Assembly: GCA_965276635.1 (NCBI GenBank)
Contig: CBDIBC010000002.1
Coordinates: 186,001-250,000, forward strand
Length of the DNA: 64,000 nucleotides
Reading direction: 5' to 3'
Source of the DNA: CBDIBC01 sp965276635
Lineage (GTDB): Bacteria > Actinomycetota > Acidimicrobiia > Acidimicrobiales > Palsa-688
In this document: positions 52,502 through 60,585 of the stretch, one piece after another
Position numbering within the stretch: position 1 is the first letter of the stretch
Layout of the letters: every line of letters begins with the position of its first letter
The notes under the pieces: generated by a model
Seen by the model: only the letters and a program-made list of their open reading frames with translations
What the model was told of the DNA's origin: nothing
The model's database searches: none
Made by a program: the position numbers and the translations under genes

Positions 52502-53427
52502 TCCTCGAGTTGAGTCCGGAGGCGCTCGAGTTCGCTCGTCACGCCCACCGCGCTATCGAATCGGCGGGCGGCGACCGGTTGCTCCAGGACGCAGAGACCG
52601 ATCCCAAGCAGCGGAGTGGGATCGAGCCGGTGCTCGCAGACCTCGGCGTCTGGCAGCTCGACCCTCGAGGAAGCAGCGACGAGCTCGAGGCCGCCGCCGC
52701 ACTCTGTCGCAGCGCCGGGTACTGGGCGCTGCCGTATCCCGTTGCCGAGCGCCTCTCCCGGCCCGCCGACTTCGACGTCGATGCCCTCGTCGTCGTGTCG
52801 GCCAACCACCCGGCCGCGCCGAGCGAGGGTCTCGACCTCCGGTGGGCTGCAGTCACTCTTGATGGCCGTCGAAGTCGGGCTCGGCCAGGCTTGCCGGTCG
52901 CGCCAGCTCGGAAGACTGCGTTCGTCACCAACCTCGATATGGAGGGTGCCGACCGAGTCGGCCCGCGAGAGGTGGCCCTTGGCGTCGTGCTGCCCTGTTG
53001 GACGCTCCTCGGGATGCTCGACCGCGCACTCGAACTGACCCGGAACCATGTCTTGGACCGCCATCAATTCGGGCAGCCGCTCGCCCATTTTCAGGGAGTG
53101 CAGTTCCAGCTGACCGACGCCGAGGTTGAACACGTTGGTCTGGAGGAGCTCGCCAAGTACGCCCTCTGGAGCATCCAGACGGAACGGGTGGGGGTGCTCG
53201 ACGACGCGCTGGCCCTGCGCCTTGCGGCCATTGGGGCTGCTGAGGTGATCTTCCGCGTGGCCCACCAGCTGCACGGAGCGATCGGATTCTGCGACGAGAC
53301 CACACTGTCATGGATGTCCCGCTACAGCGTCCCCTTGCGCCGCCTGCCGACTGATCTATCTGCCACCCGAAGAGAGCTGGGCCGCCGAGTGAGCCGCCGA
53401 CCCCTCGACGGGCTGTTCACGCCATGA
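52498..53427 (+). CDS. Acyl-CoA dehydrogenase, second subunit
   Basis: A 309-residue protein, shorter than a stand-alone enzyme. The N-terminal half (1-150) is divergent. The C-terminal half keeps ALGVVLPCWTLLGMLDRALE, DRHQFGQPLAHFQGVQFQL (Arg/Phe-Gly FAD contact) and RVAHQLHGAIGFCDETTLSW. The ATG overlaps the previous stop and the stop overlaps the next ATG (ATGA at both joints). This supports a hetero-oligomer with the protein encoded upstream. Confidence 0.9.
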   Translation: MILELSPEALEFARHAHRAIESAGGDRLLQDAETDPKQRSGIEPVLADLGVWQLDPRGSSDELEAAAALCRSAGYWALPYPVAERLSRPADFDVDALVVVSANHPAAPSEGLDLRWAAVTLDGRRSRARPGLPVAPARKTAFVTNLDMEGADRVGPREVALGVVLPCWTLLGMLDRALELTRNHVLDRHQFGQPLAHFQGVQFQLTDAEVEHVGLEELAKYALWSIQTERVGVLDDALALRLAAIGAAEVIFRVAHQLHGAIGFCDETTLSWMSRYSVPLRRLPTDLSATRRELGRRVSRRPLDGLFTP

Positions 53428-54200
53428 GCTACGACCTGCCCCCCGAGCTGCGGGTTCGCAGTGACGGACCTCTCCGCACCGTTGTCCTCAACCGTCCGGA
53501 GCAGCGCAATGCCATCAACCGACCGCTCCACTGGGCGCTGGCCAACGTATGGCGCCAGCTGGCAGCCGACCGCGACGCACGGGTGGTAATCCTCACCGGG
53601 GCGGGCAGCGCCTTCTCCGCTGGTGGTGACCTCGAGTGGGTCGCCTCCTTCGAGCACGACCCCGCCGGGCGCCACGAGAGCATACGGGAGGCGGCCGAGA
53701 TCATCGACGAGATGCTTCGCTTCCCCCTCCCCGTCATCGCCGCGGTCAACGGGCCGGCCGTCGGGCTGGGTTGCAGCATCGCCATCTTGAGCGACGTGGT
53801 CCTCGTCGCGGAGGACGCCTACTTCTCGGACCCGCACGTCTCGGTGGGCTTGGTGGCTGGGGACGGGGGGGCTGCGCTCTGGCCCCTGCTGACCAACATC
53901 CTGAGGACGCGGGAGTTCCTCCTGACGGGCGAGCGGATACCTGCAGCCCGGGCCACGGAGATCGGCCTGGCCAGCCGGACTGTCCCGGGCGGGGCGCTCA
54001 TGACGGAGGCGACCACGCTGGCCGACCGGCTGGCCCGCCAGCCCGCCGGCGCGCTGCAGGGCACCAAGCGGATCCTGAACATGCACCTTTCACGGGCCCT
54101 CTCCGGCGCGGTGGCCGCCGGCTTCGCCGCCGAGGAGGCGACCATGCAGACGCCCGAGCACCTCGAGCGGCTCGAGGCGCTACGCAGGGCGGGAGCCTGA
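53424..54200 (+). CDS. Enoyl-CoA hydratase/isomerase
   Basis: A 258-residue crotonase from the ATG at 53424. Motifs: VVLNRPEQRNAIN, ILTGAGSAFSAGGDLEW (oxyanion hole), VIAAVNGPAVGLGCSIAILSD and YFSDPHVSVGLVAGDGGAALWP. The first catalytic Glu position (after GLG) carries Ser and the second carries Asp (GDGG). It may hydrate, isomerise or hydrolyse the CoA ester. It is the last intact gene of the operon. Confidence 0.92.
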   Translation: MSYDLPPELRVRSDGPLRTVVLNRPEQRNAINRPLHWALANVWRQLAADRDARVVILTGAGSAFSAGGDLEWVASFEHDPAGRHESIREAAEIIDEMLRFPLPVIAAVNGPAVGLGCSIAILSDVVLVAEDAYFSDPHVSVGLVAGDGGAALWPLLTNILRTREFLLTGERIPAARATEIGLASRTVPGGALMTEATTLADRLARQPAGALQGTKRILNMHLSRALSGAVAAGFAAEEATMQTPEHLERLEALRRAGA

Positions 54201-54201
54201 A

Positions 54202-54444
54202 GTGGCGAGCGGCGCCGCTCTGCGCGAGTTCCGGGCATCGGTACGGGAGTGGTGCGCCGCAGAGGTCCCGAGGGACCTGTACCAGGAGCTGCTGGTCTGC
54301 GACGCGCCAAGGTTGGTGCTGGCGTTCGTGGAATCCCATCACGCCGCGACCACCCTCTTCGCCGCCGACACCGCCGGGCAGCGCGACCGGGCACCTCCCT
54401 GCGATGCGCCCGGTGATGCACCTGGCCAGGTGACCATCGCCTGA
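54202..54444 (+). pseudogene. Stub of a further acyl-CoA dehydrogenase
   Basis: The GTG at 54202 lies one base after the hydratase stop. The first 25 residues (ALREFRASVREWCAAEVPRD) look like the N-terminal helix of an acyl-CoA dehydrogenase. The rest (to 80 residues) has no family character and the domain is missing. It is probably a deletion remnant marking the former end of the operon. Confidence 0.4.
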
Positions 54445-54884
54445 GCCGGCCATCGGATCGCGTCCCTGACGCTCGCGGCCCGAAAGGTTCGGTGCGGTCT
54501 TGACCGGGTGCTGGCGAGGTCGGGCGCAGTTTTGGGTCCCCCACGACCACGATTGCACCCAACCCCCGCCGGCCCGGCCAGAACCGCGCCAAAACCGCAC
54601 CAAACCCGGGGAGCGCGCCAATGCCGACCGCACACCCGCCACTGCCGGCGGCCCATGCCGGCCGCCCATACGCCGGCGGCCCGCTCTGCAACTGCACGGC
54701 AGCATCGGCCACACGTGGGCAAGCGGTGTACCGGCCTACCTCAAGCGCGCTGCGCTCAACCGCACGCTCTTCGGATCACCTCGCGCTCACCGCCAGCGTC
54801 TCGCCAGCCGGTATGAGATTGTTAGACCGTCGAGCACGTCCGACCCTTGATCTGGGCAGGATCAGATGGCCGTCACGGTCAAAA
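54445..54884. other. About 440 bp without a recognisable gene
   Basis: Low-complexity Pro/Ala/Arg-coding composition in all frames and no domain. It follows the dehydrogenase stub and may be eroded coding DNA. Confidence 0.4.
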
Positions 54885-55333
54885 TCAGGATCCGCCGTCG
54901 TTGACATCGACGTGCAGGCGGGTCAACGTCGACGACTTGATCCGCCACGCACCGCCGGCCAGCTCGTAGGTCTCGTGGTAGTGGCCGTAGCCGTGCATTC
55001 GGCTCCCGTTCGGCCAGAGCAGGATGTCCTGCAGGGCCCAGATACCCGTGGCGGTCGTGGATGAGGTGAGATCCAGCTCGGGCATGTGGCCGTGATGCAC
55101 GGTGACGACGTCGGCGAGGGCATCGCGAAGGAATGCCATGAACTCGTCGGCGCCGTTGACGACGGAGCCGCCGGCGGCCGTCGTGTCGATCACGACATCG
55201 TCGGTGAACACCTGTCGCATGGCCGGCCAGTCCTTGGTGTCCATGGTTCGGAAGTAGCGAGCCTTGAGCTGTTTGATCGCTTCGAGGTCGTCCGTAGCCT
55301 TGTCCCCTTCGTGTTGTCAGGAACGGTAGTCAC
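54885..55333 (-). pseudogene. NTF2/SnoaL-like protein, frameshift at a C4 run
   Basis: The ATG at 55244 gives MDTKDWPAMRQVFTDDVVID, VNGADEFMAFLRDAL, VVTVHHGHMPELDL and YHETYELAGGAWRIKSSTLT, a SnoaL_4-type cone fold. In-frame sequence upstream (DDLEAIKQLKARYFRT) is clearly family sequence but ends at a stop without a start codon. Shifting one base at CCCC (55304-55307) joins it to a GTG start at 55333 (VTTVPDNTKG). Full length would be about 149 residues. Either a consensus error or a recent mutation. Family members include dehydratases and isomerases of catabolic pathways. Confidence 0.75.
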
Positions 55334-55374
55334 TCTCGTCAGCACCGGTGGTTCGGCGCTACATTCGCCAACCA

Positions 55375-56358
55375 ATGTCCTTGCTCTTCGGTCTCCGCTT
55401 CGACTTCCGCAACCCGGACCTGGGCGGCACGGCGCTCGCCGATCGCTATGCCGCCGGCCTCGACATCGTGGAGTGGGCCGACCGGCTCGGAGGCCTGAGC
55501 GTGGCGGTGTCCGAGCACCACAGCTCCGCGGACGGCTACCTGCCTAGTCCGCTCCCGATGGTTGCGGCCATGGCTGCTCGCACGACCGACATCCGATTCA
55601 CCGTGGCTGCCTTGATAGCGCCGTTCTACGATCCGCTGCGCCTGGCCGAGGACATGCTCGTCCTCGACAACCTGAGTCGTGGCCGGGTCGACCTGATCGT
55701 GGCCGCCGGCTACGTGGCCAGAGAGTTTGCCACCTACGGGGTTCCCATGAACGAGCGGGGGCGACGCGTGACCGAGACGGTCAAGACGCTCAAGAGTGCC
55801 TTTCGCGGCGAGCCGTTCGACTACCGAGGACGCACCGTGCACCTCACTCCGGCGCCGTTCCGGCCGGGGGGCCCATCGGTCATCATGGGAGGAAGCAGCG
55901 AGCCGGCCGCCCGGCGCGCCGCCCGGATCGCCGACGGATTCCTTCCGTCGGTGCCGGAGGTTTGGGGCTTCTACCGCGACGAGGTCCTCCAGCTCGGAGG
56001 TGTCGATCCGGGCCCGTGCCCCACCGGCGCCAACCAAACCATCGCCCTGGCCGCAGACCCCGACCGGGCGTGGGAGCAGATGGGACCGTTCTTCCTGCAC
56101 GAGACCAACGCCTACGGCGAATGGCTGTCCGACAGCGACAGCGACGGCGCCGGACCCTACCGTCTCGTCGAGAACATCGGTGCGCTGCGAGCCCAGGGGC
56201 AGTATCGCATCCTGACGCCCCACGACTACATCGAGGAGCTCGAGGCCGCGCCGGTCCCGTTCGCCATGCTTCACCCGCTCTGTGGGGGGATGCCTCCCGA
56301 GCTGGCCTGGCCGAGCCTCCACCTCCTCGAGCACGAGGTCATCCCCGCCTTCTCCTGA
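55375..56358 (+). CDS. LLM-class flavin/F420-dependent monooxygenase or oxidoreductase
   Basis: A 327-residue luciferase-like TIM-barrel protein from the ATG at 55375. Motifs: EWADRLGGLSVAVSEHHSS, YLPSPLPMVAAMAART, ALIAPFYDPLRLAEDML, DNLSRGRVDLIVAAGY and PSVIMGGSSEPAARRAARIADGF-type blocks. In actinomycetes many relatives use F420, but FMN use cannot be excluded from sequence. It is divergent from the NTF2-like gene and lies within the catabolic island. Confidence 0.9.
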   Translation: MSLLFGLRFDFRNPDLGGTALADRYAAGLDIVEWADRLGGLSVAVSEHHSSADGYLPSPLPMVAAMAARTTDIRFTVAALIAPFYDPLRLAEDMLVLDNLSRGRVDLIVAAGYVAREFATYGVPMNERGRRVTETVKTLKSAFRGEPFDYRGRTVHLTPAPFRPGGPSVIMGGSSEPAARRAARIADGFLPSVPEVWGFYRDEVLQLGGVDPGPCPTGANQTIALAADPDRAWEQMGPFFLHETNAYGEWLSDSDSDGAGPYRLVENIGALRAQGQYRILTPHDYIEELEAAPVPFAMLHPLCGGMPPELAWPSLHLLEHEVIPAFS

Positions 56359-56389
56359 CCCTGGCTGCTGGAGAGCCGTCTCATCGAGA

Positions 56390-58147
56390 TCACCGGGGCG
56401 CAGCCATCCATGCCGGCGTAGGGCCAGGTTGGGCGCCGCGGACCAGCCGACCAGGGCGTGCGTCGGTGATCTCGCCGTTCTCGAAGAGCACCTCGCCTCG
56501 CTTCAGCGTGGCCCGGTAGCCGTCCGCCTTCTGGAGGTAGCGGCCGCCGCCGGCTGGAAGGTCGCGGACGAGCGTGGGGCGTCGTACGCCGACGGTCTCG
56601 AGATCGATGACGTTCACGTCGGCGAGGTAGCCCGGAGCCACCACGCCGCGGTCCGCCCAGCCGAGGTATTCGGCCTGCCGTCGGGTCTGGCAGTGCACGA
56701 GGTGCTCGACGGGAATGGGGGCGAGCGCGGTGTCGCGGCCCCAGTAGCTCAGGGCGTAGGTGGGAAAGGAGGCGTCGCAGATGGTGGTGCAGTGCGCGCC
56801 CGAGTCCGAGAGGCCGAAGAGGGCGCGGGGCGAGGTGAGCATGCGCCGGACGGCGCTCAGGTCGCCGCTGGCGAAGTTGGCGAACGGGGTGTAGATTACC
56901 GCGTCGTCAGGAGCTGCGGCCCGGGACACGTCGTACAGCACCTCCAGTGGGGATGTTCCCGACGCCCGCGCTCGCGCCCCGATCGAGTCGCCGGGGGCCG
57001 GGGAGTACTCGGGTGGATCCGCCATCGGGAACAGGTTGTCGAAGTCGGGCCCCGGAGTCGTGGCGCGGGCGATGCTGTCCTGCACCTCGCTTACGACCAG
57101 GGCACGAAGGTCTGCGGAGGCCAGGCGCTCGGCCCGCCCGGTGGGGGAGTCGACGACCGCGTCTCGGTACGACCGTGAGCGCATGAGCGGGTTCCGGGCT
57201 GCGTCGGCGGCATAGGCGCCACCGATCGGGCGGGGCGCGACCTGCGCCCACACGTCTCCGCCGCCGGCGTGGACTCGGTCGAGGTGGTCGAGGACCTCGC
57301 GGTAGCGCTCCGGTTGGGAGCTCAGCTGCAGCAGCGACATCGAGACCGGTCGACCGAGCTCGGTGAGAGCCCGGACCAGGTCCAGCTCGGCGGCGACGTA
57401 CTCGGGATCGGCCGATTGGTAGGCGTCGCTGATGAGTTGCACGACACCGAGGCCGGTGTCGCGGCACGCAGACGCTATCCCGAGCACCTCGTCGGGTGCC
57501 GCCGACATGGTGCCGATCGGCGCGCCGTTGCTGCGCTGCCGGTGATTGACCGTGCGCGAGGTCGAGACGCCGATGGCTCCCGCCCGTAGGGCGCCCCGGA
57601 CCACGGCGGCCATGCCCGCGATGTCGTCGGCGCTGGCCACCTCTGTCGGGTCCGCACCGCGCTCGCCCATCACGAACCGGCGCACCGCCGAGTGGGGGAC
57701 GTGGGCGGCCAGGTCGAACGCGTACCGGCCCTGGTCGACGACGTCGAGGTACTCCTCGAACGTCTCCCACGTGAAGTCGAGGACCTCCCCCAGGGACGTC
57801 GCGGAGATGTCCTCGACCCCGTCGAGCAGGTCGAGGATCCAATCTCGGTCGCTCGGGCGCACCGGCGCGATGCCCACGCCGCAGTTGCCCATCACGACCG
57901 ACGTCACGCCGTGCACCGACGACTGGAGCATCTCGTCGTCCCAGAGGAGCTGGGCGTCGAGGTGGGTGTGGATGTCGATCCAACCCGGGGTCACCGCCAG
58001 GTCCTCGGCGTCGATCTCCCGCCGGCCTCGCCCGTCGACCTCACCGACCTCGGTGATGCGGTCACCGTCGATGGCGACGTGCGCCCGGCGGGAGGCACCC
58101 CCGGTGCCGTCTACGACAGTGCCGTTCCGGATCACGATGTCGTGCAT
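56390..58147 (-). CDS. N-acyl-D-amino-acid deacylase-type amidohydrolase
   Basis: A 585-residue protein from the ATG at 58147 (GAGAGGA ribosome site). An N-terminal beta-sandwich (IVIRNGTVVDGTGGASRRAH) is followed by metal-binding GWIDIHTHLDAQLLWD and GNCGVGIAPVRPSD. TLFGLSDSGAHC-type segments (here RALFGLSDSGAHCTTICDA) carry the late Asp and His, and GVVAPGYLADVNVIDLETV closes the small domain. D-aminoacylases hydrolyse N-acyl-D-amino acids; related enzymes open amide rings. It follows the LLM gene tail to tail and precedes the SDR/TetR pair on the same strand. Confidence 0.9.
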   Translation of the reverse strand: MHDIVIRNGTVVDGTGGASRRAHVAIDGDRITEVGEVDGRGRREIDAEDLAVTPGWIDIHTHLDAQLLWDDEMLQSSVHGVTSVVMGNCGVGIAPVRPSDRDWILDLLDGVEDISATSLGEVLDFTWETFEEYLDVVDQGRYAFDLAAHVPHSAVRRFVMGERGADPTEVASADDIAGMAAVVRGALRAGAIGVSTSRTVNHRQRSNGAPIGTMSAAPDEVLGIASACRDTGLGVVQLISDAYQSADPEYVAAELDLVRALTELGRPVSMSLLQLSSQPERYREVLDHLDRVHAGGGDVWAQVAPRPIGGAYAADAARNPLMRSRSYRDAVVDSPTGRAERLASADLRALVVSEVQDSIARATTPGPDFDNLFPMADPPEYSPAPGDSIGARARASGTSPLEVLYDVSRAAAPDDAVIYTPFANFASGDLSAVRRMLTSPRALFGLSDSGAHCTTICDASFPTYALSYWGRDTALAPIPVEHLVHCQTRRQAEYLGWADRGVVAPGYLADVNVIDLETVGVRRPTLVRDLPAGGGRYLQKADGYRATLKRGEVLFENGEITDARPGRLVRGAQPGPTPAWMAAPR

Positions 58148-58184
58148 GTGGTTCCTCTCCTGTTCGTCGAGCACGGCTCGGAGG

Positions 58185-58988
58185 TCATGCCGGGCCGCCT
58201 TGGGTGAGGGTGTCGATGTAGGCGTCGATGTCCCGGGCCCGCTCGACGAGCTCGTCGTGGACCTCTGCTGCGGTGAGCACGAGGAAGCGTCCGGTCTCGA
58301 CGGCGCCGGCCACCAGCTCCCCGACGACCTCGGCCGCCACGATGGGATGGTCTGGCGCACGCGGCGCCGCGGGCTCGCCGAACGATGTGATCTGCTCGAC
58401 GATGTTGGTGATCACTCCCGACGGGCAGAGGCAGGTCACGCCGATCCCTCGTGGCCGCAGATAGATGGCCAGTGACTCGGTCAGGCCCACGAGCGCGTGC
58501 TTGGTGGCCACGTAGGGCAGTCGATCGAAGCCGTAGGCGAGTAGCCCCGAGGCGGAGGCGGTGTTGACCACGTGGCCCTTGCCCTGGGCCAGTAGGTGTG
58601 GGAGGAACACCAGATTGCTCCGCACGACGCCGAGCAGGTTGATATCAACGATCCGTTGCCAGGCGTGGAGCGGGAGTGACTCCGGAGGCCCCATGGCCAG
58701 GACACCGACGTTGTTCATGACGATCTCCACATGGCCGAACGCCGTGAGCGCCAGGTCACGGGCCCGCTCGATCGCTTCGGCGTCGGTGACGTCGCAGCTG
58801 GCCCAGACGGCCTGGCCGCCGGCCGCGGCGATCTCCTCCGCCACCGCCTCGGCCCGTCCCTCGTCGACATCGGTCACCACGATGCGGGCTCCGCGCCTGG
58901 CCAGCGAGATCGCCGCGGCTCGACCGATGCCGCTTCCGGCACCGGTGATGACCGCGACGGATTCCGGGACCTGGACGTAGCCGCTCAT
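58185..58988 (-). CDS. SDR-family oxidoreductase
   Basis: A 267-residue protein from the ATG at 58988, overlapping the TetR stop (ATGA). Motifs: VITGAGSGIGRAAAISLARR, MNNVGVLAMG, VNTASASGLLAYG (Ser), YVATKHALVGL (Tyr/Lys) and GIGVTCLCPSGV. It is coupled to its putative regulator and precedes the amidohydrolase by 37 bp, so the three genes probably form one unit. Confidence 0.93.
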   Translation of the reverse strand: MSGYVQVPESVAVITGAGSGIGRAAAISLARRGARIVVTDVDEGRAEAVAEEIAAAGGQAVWASCDVTDAEAIERARDLALTAFGHVEIVMNNVGVLAMGPPESLPLHAWQRIVDINLLGVVRSNLVFLPHLLAQGKGHVVNTASASGLLAYGFDRLPYVATKHALVGLTESLAIYLRPRGIGVTCLCPSGVITNIVEQITSFGEPAAPRAPDHPIVAAEVVGELVAGAVETGRFLVLTAAEVHDELVERARDIDAYIDTLTQGGPA

Positions 58989-59680
58989 GGCAGCGCCACG
59001 AGCGAGGTGGGACGCCTCGGGGACGAGCGAAGGGCCTCCACCGTCTCCTCCGAGGGCGCGGTGGCGAGGAAGGCCTCCACCCCGTCGAGCAGCTCACTCA
59101 CGTGGAGCGCGTACGGATCGATGGCTGCGCCGAAGTCGCGAGCCCGCTGACGGTCCGCGCAGGTGTGCAGGCACATGGCCGAGGCTCGGTTGATGCGCTG
59201 CTCCCGGAGCTGGCTCGGGACGTTCGTCAACAGACGGCTCACGCGGCGGAGGTACCGGCGTTGCGAGGACCGCTGTGCCGGGGTGAGCCGGTCGAAGGGA
59301 TGGACGCCGACGCCATGACGCTGCAGCTGCTGGAGGAACATGAGGTAGTAGCAGTCGGGGTCTTCGCCGAGCTCGATCACGGGCAGCAGGTGCGCCTCGA
59401 TGACGGCCCGGAGATCGTCTCGGGGGGCGCGCTCGTCGAGGAGGGCCCGGCGGCTGGCCAGCCGCTCGATCCGGTTGAGCAGGATCGCCTCCACAAGACG
59501 GTCCTTCGACCCGAAGTGGTACTGGACGACTGTGTTCATGCCCATTCCCGCTTCGGTGCCGATACGGCGCAGTGACACGCCCTCGATGCCGTGCAATGCG
59601 AAGAGCCGCTCGCCGGTCAGCACCAGCATCTCCTTCGTCGACCTCCCGACGGACCTTGCCGGCGTCGCGGGCGTGGCCAT
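58985..59680 (-). CDS. TetR-family transcriptional regulator
   Basis: A 231-residue protein; the ATG at 59680 directly precedes the ATPATPARSVGR start, and longer frames lack support. The helix-turn-helix is STKEMLVLTGERLFALHGIE, VSLRRIGTEAGMGMNTVVQYHFGSKDRL-type sequence (residues about 12-60). A C-terminal ligand domain follows (LLPVIELGEDPDCYYLMFLQQLQ). A 16-bp dyad at 59709-59724 lies 29 bp upstream of the start, between it and the divergent CMD-like gene, so it may control both directions. Confidence 0.92.
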   Translation of the reverse strand: MATPATPARSVGRSTKEMLVLTGERLFALHGIEGVSLRRIGTEAGMGMNTVVQYHFGSKDRLVEAILLNRIERLASRRALLDERAPRDDLRAVIEAHLLPVIELGEDPDCYYLMFLQQLQRHGVGVHPFDRLTPAQRSSQRRYLRRVSRLLTNVPSQLREQRINRASAMCLHTCADRQRARDFGAAIDPYALHVSELLDGVEAFLATAPSEETVEALRSSPRRPTSLVALP

Positions 59681-59708
59681 GGACCTAGAGAAGCACGCAT
59701 GGACGGCG

Positions 59709-59724
59709 TAGGTCAACCGACCTA
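59709..59724. promoter_or_regulatory. TetR operator candidate TAGGTC-AACC-GACCTA
   Basis: Perfect 6-bp arms with a 4-bp spacer in the 76-bp gap between the divergent TetR and CMD-like genes, 29 bp and 33 bp from their starts. Confidence 0.65.
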
Positions 59725-59756
59725 TTGTTGAGTCGGACCGAACTTAGGAGGTGCAG

Positions 59757-60515
59757 GTGGACGGCTTGGCCGCCAAGACGTATGCGGACGTCATGATGAC
59801 GGACCCTCCGACCCCTGCGTCGGCGCAGGAGCAGGCGACCCTCGATTTCGTCTTCGGCCAGGTCTGGCCGCGGGGCGGGCTCAGCCGCCGGCAGCGACGC
59901 CTGGTCACGCTCGCCTGCGTCTGCGGAGCGACTGCGCCTGACGCGGTCGACGCCCACATGTACGGCGCCTTGGCCAGCGGCGATCTCACCCTCGACGAGC
60001 TGCTCGAGTTCGTCCTCCACTTTGCCGTCTATTGCGGATGGCCGAAGGCTTCACAGGCCGAGAGCTCGCTCCGACTTCAGGCGACGCGTCTGTCCGGGGA
60101 GCGTAGCGAGGAGGTCACGTGGCCCGTCCTCGCCAACGAGTCGCTCGGTCCCCGCGACCCGGAGGTGCGCCTGGCGAAGGGAGAGGAGTGCTTCGCCGAC
60201 ATCAATCTGTGTCCCGCCCCGCCCCGGGACTCGCCCTATTTCCAGGCGGGGATCCTCAACTTCGTGTTCGGTCACGTGTGGCAACGACCGAACCTCGCCC
60301 GAATCGACCGACGCCTGATCACGATTCCGTGCGTCGGTCTCTCTGGCGCAGTGACACCGATCCACTCTCATGTCGGCTCCGCCCTCCGTTCGGGCGACGT
60401 CTCACGGCTCGAGATGGACGAGATCGTCCTCCAGTTCTCGGCGTACAACGGCTTCGCCGAGGGCGCGCTCCTGCAGCAGGTCGCGGCCGAGGAGTGGGGT
60501 CGGATCGAAGCGTAG
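59757..60515 (+). CDS. Two-domain carboxymuconolactone-decarboxylase-like protein
   Basis: About 252 residues from the GTG at 59757, which has proper spacing to the AGGAGG at 59746-59751 (a GTG at 59751 overlaps it). Two tandem CMD folds are visible: domain 1 with LDFVFGQVWPRGGLSRRQRRLVTLACVC-type helices and LDELLEFVLHFAVYCGWP, and domain 2 with LNFVFGHVWQRPNLARIDRR and MDEIVLQFSAYNGFAEG. The CxxC-H thiol motif of AhpD is absent. This points to a lactone decarboxylase or isomerase-type role rather than a peroxidase. Confidence 0.85.
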   Translation: MDGLAAKTYADVMMTDPPTPASAQEQATLDFVFGQVWPRGGLSRRQRRLVTLACVCGATAPDAVDAHMYGALASGDLTLDELLEFVLHFAVYCGWPKASQAESSLRLQATRLSGERSEEVTWPVLANESLGPRDPEVRLAKGEECFADINLCPAPPRDSPYFQAGILNFVFGHVWQRPNLARIDRRLITIPCVGLSGAVTPIHSHVGSALRSGDVSRLEMDEIVLQFSAYNGFAEGALLQQVAAEEWGRIEA

Positions 60516-60585
60516 ACGCCCGTTCGACCGGACCCCGTCCCACGGGGCAGACTGCGCCAGCGCCGATGACGAGGGGAGCGGGCAC

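Noticed and set aside
56907..57983. A 358-codon minus-strand frame inside the amidohydrolase
   Set aside because: Shadow in another frame of a gene with well-conserved metal motifs.
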